From Candidatus Moranbacteria bacterium CG_4_9_14_3_um_filter_45_14 (lineage in GTDB: Bacteria > Patescibacteriota > Minisyncoccia > Moranbacterales > UBA1568), in NCBI GenBank assembly GCA_002790675.1, contig PFVP01000032.1:1-32698 (forward strand): 32,698 nucleotides of DNA, read 5' to 3'. The notes below the pieces were generated by a model. That model was not told the origin of the DNA. It saw only the letters and a program-made list of their open reading frames with translations, and did no database searches. The position numbers and the translations under genes are program-made. Shown in pieces: positions 1 through 6,560 of this stretch (its first letter is position 1; every line of letters starts with the position of its first letter).

Positions 1-21
1 AAAAACTTCCTTTCGGAAGTT
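1..21 (-). terminator. Rho-independent terminator of the tRNA unit
   Basis: Read on the minus strand, a 7-bp stem AACTTCC/GGAAGTT closes a GAAA tetraloop and runs into a T tract cut by the window edge. It lies 11 bases beyond the 3' end of tRNA-Tyr, so it probably ends the transcript carrying both tRNAs. Confidence 0.75.
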
Positions 22-31
22 ATTTCATTTG

Positions 32-311
32 TGGGCAGGGAGGGATTCGAACCCCCGAAGGCCGAAGCCGACAGATTTCATATAACCCAAAGATTTCTCC
101 TTGGCACGGACTATATCTTCACCTGTTCTAGGTGCTCTGGTATCTAGTCTCTACGGCGCTCTCCGACAAAATGTCAGAGTTCCCACGGTATTCGCATATT
201 CTCTTACGAGAACTTAGCCTCCACCGTTATCCCAGAAAGTTCATCCAAGAGTCCCCTCTTAGAGCTGCAAATTCTACAGTCTGTTGTAATAGACCACTCT
301 ACCACCTACCC
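32..311 (-). tRNA. tRNA-Tyr (GUA) split by a group I intron
   Basis: The 5' exon (311-276, 36 nt) and 3' exon (78-32, 47 nt) join into a complete 83-nt tRNA. The acceptor stem GGGTAGG pairs with CCTGCCC, with A73 as discriminator. The D stem is GTAG/TTAC with GG in the loop. The anticodon arm is ACAGA-CTGTAAA-TCTGT, the variable arm is 14 nt (type II, as in bacterial tRNA-Tyr), and the T arm is GGGGG-TTCGAAT-CCCTC. The anticodon GUA decodes Tyr. CCA is not encoded, so it must be added after transcription. The intron splits the anticodon between U35 and A36. The gene follows tRNA-Thr with a 56-nt spacer and is followed by a terminator. Identity rests on the fold and its close match to the E. 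coli tRNA-Tyr anticodon arm. Confidence 0.93.
79..275 (-). other. Group I self-splicing intron (197 nt) in tRNA-Tyr
   Basis: Group I hallmarks are visible on the minus strand. The 5' exon end CUGU pairs with internal guide GCAG to form P1, with the expected U-G wobble at the splice site, and the intron ends in G before exon AAA. P7 forms between GACTA (R element) and TAGTC inside AAGATATAGTCC (the classic S element). ACGGT/ACCGT fits P4, TCTGG/CCAGA fits P3, CACCT/AGGTG fits P8, and CCAAGGA/TCTTTGG fits P9. At 197 nt it is close to the minimal core and encodes no protein. Splicing as drawn restores a perfect tRNA-Tyr anticodon loop. The subgroup was not assigned. Confidence 0.92.
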
Positions 312-367
312 ATATTTACAAGGTGCTCCTCCAGCATCCTATCAAACCCATCTCTTTTATTCAACTG

Positions 368-440
368 AGCCACCTGTCAGACTCGAACTGACGACCCACG
401 CATTACAAGTGCGTTGCTCTACCAACTGAGCTAAGATGGC
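368..440 (-). tRNA. tRNA-Thr (UGU)
   Basis: This is a 73-nt cloverleaf. The acceptor GCCATCT pairs with AGGTGGC (one T-G pair), the D arm contains AGCTCAGTTGGTAGAGC, and the anticodon arm is ACGCA-CTTGTAA-TGCGT with anticodon TGT. The T arm includes GTTCGAGTC. The discriminator is U73 and CCA is not encoded. Its 5' end lies only 5 nt past the stop codon of the upstream WAEG-type gene, leaving no room for a separate intergenic promoter. It is either co-transcribed with that gene or uses a promoter inside its 3' end. Confidence 0.95.
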
Positions 441-445
441 TTACC

Positions 446-1057
446 TCACAATCCCCTCTTGTATTCAGCAATCCAAAAATTTATCTTCTCTAACAACTTT
501 TTATCTGAATAATTAATTGTAATCGTACCATATAATGCTTTCTTTTTATACGTTCCTTTTGCTCCTTTATGAATAAAAGATTTGTAGAAATTTTTCTTTG
601 GCACTCGTGTGGTTTTCGACCAGAAATCAATTAATTCGCTTTCATTGTGATCAGGGTACATATGAATCAATAATTTCAAACGCTCTTCCCAAATCCCACA
701 AATCTCCCTAAGAAAAGTTAAAAACAACTTTATCATCGCCGGATCACTATTGACAAACTTCACCGTTCCCCAACCTTTACATCCTTCTGCCCAATAGAGC
801 ATTACTCCCGCTAATCGAAGACGCTCTTCTTTCTGTGAAAGATCTTTCTTAATGTTTACTGGTTTCTTAGAAAGCCCTGTAATGTTCCATTGTGTTACAG
901 CATCACTTCTCGAACGACGAGATACTTTATGTTTGTTAAGGTAATATACGACTGCCGATAGAGAGATACCAAACTTAGCAGCAACTTGAGACATAGAAAG
1001 TGTATCTTCAAGATAGGCTGTTACAATCTTCAATTGAATTTCCTGTGATATCGCCAT
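446..1057 (-). CDS. HTH plus LAGLIDADG-like (WAEG-type) protein
   Basis: This 203-residue protein has an N-terminal helix-turn-helix (about residues 5-45, with SQVAAKFGISLSAVVYYL). A domain starting near residue 82 carries LAGVMLYWAEGCK, a single LAGLIDADG-like helix with Glu in place of the usual catalytic Asp, followed by FVNSDPAMIKLFL. From memory, the same WAEG...NSDP..I pattern occurs in an uncharacterised family common in actinobacteria and other phyla; enzymatic activity is unproven. I chose ATG 1057 because a promoter at 1064-1093 would start transcription there; ATG 1075 (209 residues) is the alternative but lies across the -10 region. It is the first gene of a unit ending in tRNA-Thr and the intron-bearing tRNA-Tyr, which suggests a homing-endonuclease or maturase link to the intron, or a regulatory DNA-binding role. 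That link is inference. Confidence 0.75.
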   Translation of the reverse strand: MAISQEIQLKIVTAYLEDTLSMSQVAAKFGISLSAVVYYLNKHKVSRRSRSDAVTQWNITGLSKKPVNIKKDLSQKEERLRLAGVMLYWAEGCKGWGTVKFVNSDPAMIKLFLTFLREICGIWEERLKLLIHMYPDHNESELIDFWSKTTRVPKKNFYKSFIHKGAKGTYKKKALYGTITINYSDKKLLEKINFWIAEYKRGL

Positions 1058-1063
1058 ATATAT

Positions 1064-1093
1064 AATATAGCACACTAACAGTTTCTAAATCAA
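1064..1093 (-). promoter_or_regulatory. Sigma70-type promoter, apparently leaderless
   Basis: On the minus strand, -35 TTGATT (1093-1088), an 18-nt spacer and -10 TATATT (1069-1064) sit with only 6 nt between the -10 and ATG 1057. Transcription would therefore start at about the A of the start codon. The same architecture precedes murA. Confidence 0.55.
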
Positions 1094-1101
1094 TAGAACT
1101 A

Positions 1102-1839
1102 CTAACTACTCTCTCTTGCTTTGGTTAAAAGCTTTTCCAAGCGACGAATTTTGATCTTTACCATACGCTGAACCGGACTCAACTTGAGTACTTGTCGATA
1201 ACAATCTTTGGCATCTTTCATATTTCCGATTTCCAAATAATGGTCACCAAGTTCTTCATAGGCAGTGAAATCTTTCGGATCCACAGCAATACGTGCAATC
1301 AAACCTTCCTCGCGGGAAATATCCGCTGACGTTTTCCTGTACGGTACTTCCGGACGAACTATTCTATCACTGACCATCGGTCGAGGGATGGTTTCCGATA
1401 TTTCTGACTGTGTCGATCGCACATTCTGATACTCTCGGGAAGTCTCCCCAATTTCGGACGTACGAGGATGAACATCTTCAGAAACTGTTCCGTGTGAAAA
1501 AACGATAGCGTCTGTACGCATTTCTTCGTCGGAGTTTTCCGATATCGTTTTCGCATCGCTGTCTTGAAAACGTTTTCGTCGTTCTTTCAGTGTCTGTGTG
1601 AGATCATTCAAAGCATTGTGCATCTGAAGCGACAGAACCTTGAAACGATAGGCTGTCCTCTCAAGAATACGCAAAAAAAACTTTTTCGTACGGAAGAAAG
1701 ATACTCTCTGTTCCGCACCATCTTCCAACTGAGAAATCTTCCTAGCAATGAATGGATCGGCTCCTTTACGAGAAAGGTACCACAATACGAAGAGCAGACT
1801 CACGATGACGATGATTGGCGGAAGAATGAGATACCACAT
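1102..1839 (-). CDS. Membrane-anchored TPR protein
   Basis: This is a 245-residue protein. Residues 4-20 form one hydrophobic segment (LILPPIIVIVSLLFVLWYL) followed by basic residues. A polar, probably disordered middle (about 80-170) follows. The C-terminus (about 180-235) has tetratricopeptide-type helices with the TPR spacing of Y/L/G/A/Y (ayeeLGdhYleiGnmkdAkdcYrqvLklsP). TPR units mediate protein contacts, so this is likely a membrane scaffold; its partner is unknown. It lies 22 nt after tsf on the same strand and is probably the last gene of the rpsB-tsf operon. No named family is recognised. Confidence 0.7.
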   Translation of the reverse strand: MWYLILPPIIVIVSLLFVLWYLSRKGADPFIARKISQLEDGAEQRVSFFRTKKFFLRILERTAYRFKVLSLQMHNALNDLTQTLKERRKRFQDSDAKTISENSDEEMRTDAIVFSHGTVSEDVHPRTSEIGETSREYQNVRSTQSEISETIPRPMVSDRIVRPEVPYRKTSADISREEGLIARIAVDPKDFTAYEELGDHYLEIGNMKDAKDCYRQVLKLSPVQRMVKIKIRRLEKLLTKARESS

Positions 1840-1861
1840 GAAACTTGAATAAGAAGACTGA

Positions 1862-2446
1862 TTACATTTCGTAACGTACGAAACCGCCTACCTGGATATT
1901 TTCTCCGATCTTCTGGATTTTTTCAGCAAGCAATTCTCCAACGGTTCTACTCGGATCTTTGACAAAAATCTGCGTCAAAAGAGCATTTTCATTGCGGAAT
2001 TTCTCCTCTTTACCGGTCATAATCTTATCCAGTATCTCTTTCGGTTTATTTTCTTTGGCAAGTTGTTCGCGCCAAATACTCCGTTCCTTTTCTACTAGTT
2101 CTTCCGGTACCTCTTCCGGTTTCACGTACTGCGGGGCGGATGCGGCGATATGCAAAGCGATATCGCGACCGAGTTCACGGAAATCCTCATTAAGAGCCAC
2201 AAAATCCGTCTCGCAAAAAAGTTTCACCAGAACGCCGATGTGATTATTAGAATGAACGTAGGAGACGATAATACCCTCGTGCGCCTCACGGTCACCCTTC
2301 TTTAATGCCTTGTCTTGACCGCGTTTACGAAGAATGAGAATAGCTTGCGTTTCGTCACCTTTTGCTTCATCCAAAGCTTTTTTTATATCTACGACGCCAG
2401 CACCAGTCTTCTCGCGCAACATTTTCACCTGTTCCATTGAATTCAT
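1862..2446 (-). CDS. tsf: Elongation factor Ts
   Basis: EF-Ts is the guanine-nucleotide exchange factor that recycles EF-Tu-GDP to EF-Tu-GTP during translation. The N-terminal UBA-like domain (residues 1-50) carries the family signature VKMLREKTGAGVVDIKKAL. The core carries the second signature around FCETDFVALNEDF, where the conserved TDFVA contacts the EF-Tu nucleotide site. At 194 residues it is the short form, with a reduced C-terminal half compared with the ~280-residue E. coli protein, as in many compact genomes. It follows rpsB in the conserved rpsB-tsf order with a 139-nt gap. ATG 2446 and ATG 2437 are both possible starts; neither has a clear Shine-Dalgarno sequence. Confidence 0.95.
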   Translation of the reverse strand: MNSMEQVKMLREKTGAGVVDIKKALDEAKGDETQAILILRKRGQDKALKKGDREAHEGIIVSYVHSNNHIGVLVKLFCETDFVALNEDFRELGRDIALHIAASAPQYVKPEEVPEELVEKERSIWREQLAKENKPKEILDKIMTGKEEKFRNENALLTQIFVKDPSRTVGELLAEKIQKIGENIQVGGFVRYEM

Positions 2447-2585
2447 AATTTTGTCTCGTTCATCACCATCGCCTGTTCATCAGATCGTTCTCAAACGACA
2501 GTGACAAGCGATGTATGTGACAAGTTTACTTTTTAATTTCCTGCACTCAAGAATAAGTCCACTCAATACTTCACCGAAAAAACCA

Positions 2586-3419
2586 CTAAGCCACCTTTTC
2601 TTTCACTGTTTCTTTCGGTGCGACTTTGGCTTCGGCGACTTTTTCTTTGGTTTCAAGAATCGTTTTTCCCAAATATCCCAAGAGGAGACGGAGAGAGGAA
2701 AGAGCATCATCGTTTCCTGGAATAGGATAATCGACAAGACTCGGATCGGTATTCGTATCGGTGATGCCGACAACGGGAATATTCATTTTTCTCGCTTCGT
2801 GGAGGACAAGCGTTGCTTCTTTGACATCGGCTATCACGATAGCTCCCGGCAATTGACCCATATGTTTGATACCACCGACTTTCCTTTCGAGTTTTTCGAC
2901 TTCTTCGCCCTTCTTCGCTTGTTCGAATTTCGTATATTTCTTGAATTCGCCCTGTGCGAGCTTGTCCTGTGTTTCGTTCAGATACTTTGCACGGGAATTG
3001 ATACAGGAAAAGTTCGTCAGCGTCCCTCCGAGCCAACGGTCAGTCACATATGATTCTCCTAGACGCATAGCCAGTGATTCCACAGTGTCCTGCGTCTGCT
3101 TCTTCATACCGACGAAAAGAATCGGCTTGCCACTTTTCGTCACTTCAGCCAAGAATTTCCCAGCTGATTGGAGCTTCTCTGCTGTCTTCTCAAGATTCAG
3201 AATATTGATATTCTTGCGTGTCGTATAGATGTATTCATCCATTTTCGGATGACGACGCGACTTCAAGTGACCGAAATGGACACCCGCTTTGAGCAAGCCC
3301 TCCAAACCGGCATCTATTTTCGCAAAATCAAACAAAGCAAAATAGTGTTCGCCTGTTTTTTCTGACTTTGACTTCGGCACGATACTCTCTTCGGCTACGG
3401 CTGTAGTCATCTCTGACAT
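2586..3419 (-). CDS. rpsB: 30S ribosomal protein S2
   Basis: S2 is a late-assembling small-subunit protein that helps bind S1. The core starts near residue 40 with LLKAGVHFGHLKSRRHPKM and continues with IYTTRKNINILNLEKT, VGMKKQTQD, YVTDRWLGGTLTN and IVGITDTNTDPSLVDYPIPGNDDA, all diagnostic of S2. The protein has 277 residues, with a roughly 35-residue polar N-terminal extension and a Lys/Glu/Ala-rich C-terminal tail beyond the usual core. ATG 3419 is preceded by a good Shine-Dalgarno sequence (AAGGAAGT), which supports the extended N-terminus. It is the first gene of the rpsB-tsf-TPR unit. No clear promoter was identified upstream. Confidence 0.97.
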   Translation of the reverse strand: MSEMTTAVAEESIVPKSKSEKTGEHYFALFDFAKIDAGLEGLLKAGVHFGHLKSRRHPKMDEYIYTTRKNINILNLEKTAEKLQSAGKFLAEVTKSGKPILFVGMKKQTQDTVESLAMRLGESYVTDRWLGGTLTNFSCINSRAKYLNETQDKLAQGEFKKYTKFEQAKKGEEVEKLERKVGGIKHMGQLPGAIVIADVKEATLVLHEARKMNIPVVGITDTNTDPSLVDYPIPGNDDALSSLRLLLGYLGKTILETKEKVAEAKVAPKETVKEKVA

Positions 3420-3599
3420 AATGTTACTTCCTTACAATAATTACACCTATTTTACCTTATACAAGCCTTGAAAGCACTGTAAGTACAGGCCAGGAACAGG
3501 CTCCTCGGAAAAATATGTTTGATTTCAACACTCTTCCTTCCTTCAGAAGAAAAAGAAGAGGAAAATACAGTTGTAAGCATAACAGAATAAAGAAAGCCT

Positions 3600-3737
3600 G
3601 GCAAGCCCACACATCAACTTAAGTTTCGGTTTTGGGGCTGTATATTCCTATTTTAAAGTAGTTATGTCGGTAGCAGAGAAGAAATACATTCCCTTTCTAT
3701 AGTATCAAACTCAAGTTGGTGTGTGGTGGGCAAGCCC
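3600..3737. mobile_element. MITE-like inverted-repeat element with flanking direct repeats
   Basis: A left arm ACACATCAACTTAAGTTT (3609-3626) and a right arm AAACTCAAGTTGGTGTGT (3707-3724) are inverted repeats matching at 16 of 18 positions. They enclose about 80 AT-rich bases with no ORF. The 9-mer GGCAAGCCC occurs in direct orientation just outside both arms (3600-3608 and 3729-3737), as expected of a target-site duplication. This suits a non-autonomous transposon remnant (about 120 bp), possibly mobilised by a DDE transposase elsewhere in the genome. The right end carries about 4 extra bases before the repeat, so the exact boundary is uncertain. A folded RNA is the alternative. Confidence 0.5.
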
Positions 3738-3812
3738 CCTGATCGCCTTTCTCTCAAAAGACTTTTTCCTCCATTTTTTTTGACGACATTCCTCACAAAT
3801 ACAGACGGAGAC

Positions 3813-3841
3813 TTGTCAATTTCTCCAACCCATGTTACACT
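3813..3841 (+). promoter_or_regulatory. Promoter of rpmE
   Basis: TTGTCA (3813-3818), a 17-nt spacer and TACACT (3836-3841) form a near-consensus sigma70-type promoter. The predicted start near 3849 gives a leader of about 30 nt before the rpmE ATG. Confidence 0.65.
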
Positions 3842-3878
3842 CTATCTTACATTACCCCATACGTAAAACCCATTCTTT

Positions 3879-4166
3879 ATGAAGCAAGGAATCCACCCGA
3901 CCTATTTCAAAGAAGCGACCATCACCTGTTCCTGTGGTGCCGTGCTTAAAACCGGTTCAACCGTAGAAACAATGCGTACGGAAATCTGTTCTCAGTGCCA
4001 TCCGTTCTATACCGGCAAAAAGAAATTCATCGACGCGACCGGTCGTGTCGATCGTTTCAAGAAACTTTCAGAGAAATCCGTTGCCAAACAGGCTCTCCTT
4101 CTCAAGACCACCAAAGCCAAGAAAACTGAAACGAAGAAGGAAAAGAAATCTACGAGCGATAAATAG
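3879..4166 (+). CDS. rpmE: 50S ribosomal protein L31 with Lys-rich tail
   Basis: L31 binds at the central protuberance and bridges the subunits. The N-terminus MKQGIHPTYF, the Cys pair in TCSCGAVLKTGST, the second pair in EICSQCHPFYTGKKKF and the ending VDRFKKL are diagnostic. The four cysteines (C17, C19, and two in CSQC) mark the zinc-binding (C+) form. The usual length is 66-75 residues; here it is 95 because of a C-terminal extension made almost entirely of Lys, Thr, Ser and Glu. It sits upstream of prfA, a common arrangement, but has its own promoter and a likely terminator. Confidence 0.96.
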   Translation: MKQGIHPTYFKEATITCSCGAVLKTGSTVETMRTEICSQCHPFYTGKKKFIDATGRVDRFKKLSEKSVAKQALLLKTTKAKKTETKKEKKSTSDK

Positions 4167-4241
4167 CGATCTTTCAGACGCTTTCTCTTGGATTTTTGAG
4201 AGCATCCTCACTATCGTATCCGATCAAAAGAAGGCGTACGC

Positions 4242-4290
4242 ATCCCATATCGTTCCGCACCCGGTGGAAAGTAGATGGGATTTTTGCTTT
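4242..4290 (+). terminator. Likely terminator of rpmE
   Basis: ATCCCAT (4242-4248) and ATGGGAT (4275-4281) form a stem with a partly structured 26-nt loop, followed by TTTTGCTTT. The loop is longer than typical, so this is moderately supported. Confidence 0.5.
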
Positions 4291-4313
4291 TCTACCACCA
4301 TTTGTGCTAGTCT
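4284..4313 (+). promoter_or_regulatory. Possible promoter of prfA
   Basis: TTGCTT (4284-4289), an 18-nt spacer and extended -10 TGC-TAGTCT (TG at 4305-4306, hexamer 4308-4313) would start transcription near 4320, giving a leader of about 17 nt. It overlaps the T tract of the rpmE terminator. Confidence 0.4.
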
Positions 4314-4336
4314 TCGGATGAACCAAACACATATTT

Positions 4337-5416
4337 ATGCAAAACCTCTTCAAAGAGATCGAACGTGAGTACCAAGAAATTATGGAACTTTTGAGTGTGC
4401 CCGAAACGATGCGTGATCAGAAAAAACTCGCCACTTTGGGAAAAAGAAAAACTGAGCTGGATATCATCATCGAACGCATCGGGCATTTGCATGCTATCGA
4501 GAAAAATATGCGTAATAATGCTGAATTGACGCAAAGTGATGAAGAAGAAGAGCTCAAAAATATGGCAATGGAAGAAAATCTCGCTTTGGCTAAAGAGAAA
4601 GCAACACTCGAAGAAGAACTGAAACACTTGCTCCTGCCTAAAGATCCTGCTGACGAGAAAGATGTCATCGTTGAAATCCGTGGTGGAGCCGGTGGAGATG
4701 AATCAAGCCTTTTTGCCGCAGAACTTTTCCGTATGTATTCACATTATGCTGAAAAGCAAAACTGGCACATAGTGATGCTCCACTCCAATCAAACGGAAGT
4801 CGGCGGTTTCAAAGAGGTCGTCTTCGAACTCAATCGCGGTACGAGCGATACCCCTGTCTATCAAAAGATGAAATACGAATCCGGAGTACATCGCGTCCAA
4901 CGTATTCCTGAAACCGAAAAGTCCGGACGTATCCACACATCGACAGCGACGGTAGTCGTCCTTCCTCAAGTCGAAGAAGTGGAAATCACCATCCGTACCG
5001 AGGATCTCCGCATCGACACATTCTGTTCATCCGGGCCTGGCGGACAATCGGTCAATACCACCTACAGTGCCGTGCGTATCACACATCTTCCTACCAATAC
5101 AGTCGTCTCTTGCCAGGATGAAAAATCGCAGATAAAAAACAAGGAGAAGGCTCTCAAGGTTCTCCGCTCTCGTCTCTTCCAGCTCGAAGAAGAAAAACGG
5201 AACAAAGAACAGGGCGATGCGCGACGTACCCAGATCGGTACCGGTGATCGGAGCGAGAAGATCCGCACTTACAATTTCCCTCAGGATCGGATCACCGATC
5301 ATCGTATCAAAATGTCATGGAGCAATATCCCGCAAGTACTCGGCGGAAACTTCGATCCGATCATCAGTGCTCTCGAAACAGAGGATATGCGGCTCAAACT
5401 CGAACAGGCACAATAA
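4337..5416 (+). CDS. prfA: Peptide chain release factor 1
   Basis: RF1 reads UAA and UAG in the ribosomal A site and triggers peptide release. The catalytic GGQ loop is at about residues 235-237 (CSSGPGGQSVNTT). The PCRF domain carries EIRGGAGGDESSLFAAELFR (about 113-132). The stop-codon recognition motif appears as PET (about 191-193, in RIPETEKSGRIH), fitting the PxT motif of RF1 rather than the SPF of RF2. The length (359) matches bacterial RF1. The next plus-strand gene is prmC, whose product methylates the GGQ glutamine. TGA stops in neighbouring genes imply that RF2 is encoded elsewhere. No clear Shine-Dalgarno sequence precedes the ATG. Confidence 0.97.
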   Translation: MQNLFKEIEREYQEIMELLSVPETMRDQKKLATLGKRKTELDIIIERIGHLHAIEKNMRNNAELTQSDEEEELKNMAMEENLALAKEKATLEEELKHLLLPKDPADEKDVIVEIRGGAGGDESSLFAAELFRMYSHYAEKQNWHIVMLHSNQTEVGGFKEVVFELNRGTSDTPVYQKMKYESGVHRVQRIPETEKSGRIHTSTATVVVLPQVEEVEITIRTEDLRIDTFCSSGPGGQSVNTTYSAVRITHLPTNTVVSCQDEKSQIKNKEKALKVLRSRLFQLEEEKRNKEQGDARRTQIGTGDRSEKIRTYNFPQDRITDHRIKMSWSNIPQVLGGNFDPIISALETEDMRLKLEQAQ

Positions 5417-5422
5417 ACAACA

Positions 5423-5489
5423 CAGTTAACAGACAACAAGGGGACCTTAAAACACCGATTGTTTTTTGTTATTTGTTTTTTGTTAATTG
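5423..5489 (+). repeat. Dispersed upstream repeat, copy 1
   Basis: The 33 bases at 5457-5489 (two TTGTTTTTTGTTA units) match the reverse complement of 29996-30028 at 32 of 33 positions. A CAGTTAAC block lies upstream in both copies. Each copy sits just before a start codon (prmC here, a GT4 gene in copy 2) in the same orientation relative to the gene. Confidence 0.7.
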
Positions 5490-5496
5490 ACAAGCG

Positions 5497-6372
5497 ATGA
5501 CTATTGCAGAATTACAAAATGAATTTTTCACATCAGGGAACGAACATATTACTCCGGCTGATTTCTTCATTCTGCTCGCTCATATAAGCAAAAGAGAGAG
5601 GGTATTTCTGCTCGCTCACCCAGAATATTCCCTCAGCATATCGGACGAAGCGATGTTACGGGATTTTCTCAATCGTCGCCTACGGTATGAGCCGATAGCC
5701 TCTATCGTAGGGCACAAAGAATTCTATGGGTATGATTTTCTTGTCACTCGCGATACGCTCATCCCGCGACCAGAAACGGAAATTCTCGTCGAATTGACAC
5801 TCGATCATATCGACAAGAGACAACAGAAGATCACGATTATCGATATCGGGACGGGAAGTGGCAATATCATCATCTCTCTCACAAAAGAAATCGAAAAAAA
5901 CAATCGGGTATCGGATACCACATATTATGCTACCGATATTTCCACGGATGCGCTCACTATTGCGAAGGAAAATGCCAGACAACACGGTGTCGACAGTCTC
6001 ATTCGATTCTACGAAAGCGACCTCCTCGAATCAATAGAAAAAGAAATTCTTTCAACAGGGAAGGTTATTATCGTAGCCAACCTCCCCTATCTCTCGGAAT
6101 CCCTCTATAAAGATACTCTGCCAGATGTCCACAATTTTGAACCGAAGGGTGCGCTCATAAGTGACGAAGCTGGTCTCTCTCACTACTATCGACTGCTCCG
6201 ATATATCCAAAAGTTTCTCTCTTCACAAAACTCTCTCATCCTCTTTCTCGAAATCAGTCCGGAACAAACACTGATCCTCAAACACTTTATTCTTACACTT
6301 TTCCCAGATGCGAGAATACGCATACATAAAGACCTCGCGAAGAAAAACCGTGTTGTAGAAATCATCATATAA
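5497..6372 (+). CDS. prmC: Release factor glutamine methyltransferase PrmC (HemK)
   Basis: PrmC transfers a methyl group from SAM to the GGQ glutamine of RF1 and RF2. An N-terminal helical domain (residues 1-80) is followed by DTLIPRPETEILVE (about 86-99), typical of PrmC. The Rossmann SAM-binding motif is IDIGTGSGNI (about 115-124), and the acidic ribose-binding position is in YATDIS. The catalytic motif, usually NPPY, is NLPY here (about 195-198). NLPY retains the Asn and Tyr that bind the substrate amide, so activity is expected. The length (291) is normal. It lies 80 nt after prfA, separated by a dispersed repeat, and ends just before a bidirectional terminator. Confidence 0.93.
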   Translation: MTIAELQNEFFTSGNEHITPADFFILLAHISKRERVFLLAHPEYSLSISDEAMLRDFLNRRLRYEPIASIVGHKEFYGYDFLVTRDTLIPRPETEILVELTLDHIDKRQQKITIIDIGTGSGNIIISLTKEIEKNNRVSDTTYYATDISTDALTIAKENARQHGVDSLIRFYESDLLESIEKEILSTGKVIIVANLPYLSESLYKDTLPDVHNFEPKGALISDEAGLSHYYRLLRYIQKFLSSQNSLILFLEISPEQTLILKHFILTLFPDARIRIHKDLAKKNRVVEIII

Positions 6373-6403
6373 CATTATCAAGAATATTCATTGAAGAACA
6401 AAA

Positions 6404-6437
6404 CAAAAACCCCGATTTACGGGGCTTTTGTTTTTTT
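6404..6437. terminator. Bidirectional terminator between prmC and the Lys-rich gene
   Basis: CCCCG-ATTTA-CGGGG (6410-6424) is flanked by an A run on the left and a long T run on the right. It can end both the plus-strand prmC transcript and the minus-strand transcript of the small Lys-rich gene. Confidence 0.85.
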
Positions 6438-6464
6438 GAACCAAAAGAACAGAAAACATCTAAA

Positions 6465-6560
6465 CTATTTTCGTTTCTTAGTAGCTTTCTTCTTTGTTAC
6501 CTTCTTTGCTACCTTCTTCTTTGCTACCTTCTTCTTGGTTACTTTTTTCTTAGCTGCCAT
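6465..6560 (-). CDS. 31-residue Lys-rich histone H1-like peptide
   Basis: ATG 6560 to TAG 6465 encodes 31 residues made almost only of Lys, Ala, Val and Thr, in repeats such as KKKVAKKKVAKK. A textbook Shine-Dalgarno sequence (AAGGAGGT) lies 7 nt before the ATG, the best in the window, and a terminator follows the stop, so this is very likely a real, well-expressed gene. The composition resembles the tails of bacterial histone H1-like (Hc1/AlgP) proteins, suggesting binding to DNA or RNA. It is far shorter than those proteins. The function is inference from composition alone. A TATAAT box at 6712-6707 on this strand suggests a leader of about 140 nt. Confidence 0.75.
   Translation of the reverse strand: MAAKKKVTKKKVAKKKVAKKVTKKKATKKRK

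Larger units (their letters stand above)
3420..3878. other. 459-nt intergenic region between rpsB and rpmE
   Basis: This stretch separates the divergent rpsB (minus) and rpmE (plus). It holds the rpsB leader with its Shine-Dalgarno sequence, the MITE-like element at 3600-3737 and the rpmE promoter at 3813-3841. I see no plausible coding sequence. At 3470-3600 nothing was recognised. Confidence 0.7.

Noticed and set aside
132..368. 78-residue plus-strand ORF
   Set aside because: It overlaps the tRNA-Tyr gene and its intron on the opposite strand; no Shine-Dalgarno sequence and no protein-like composition.
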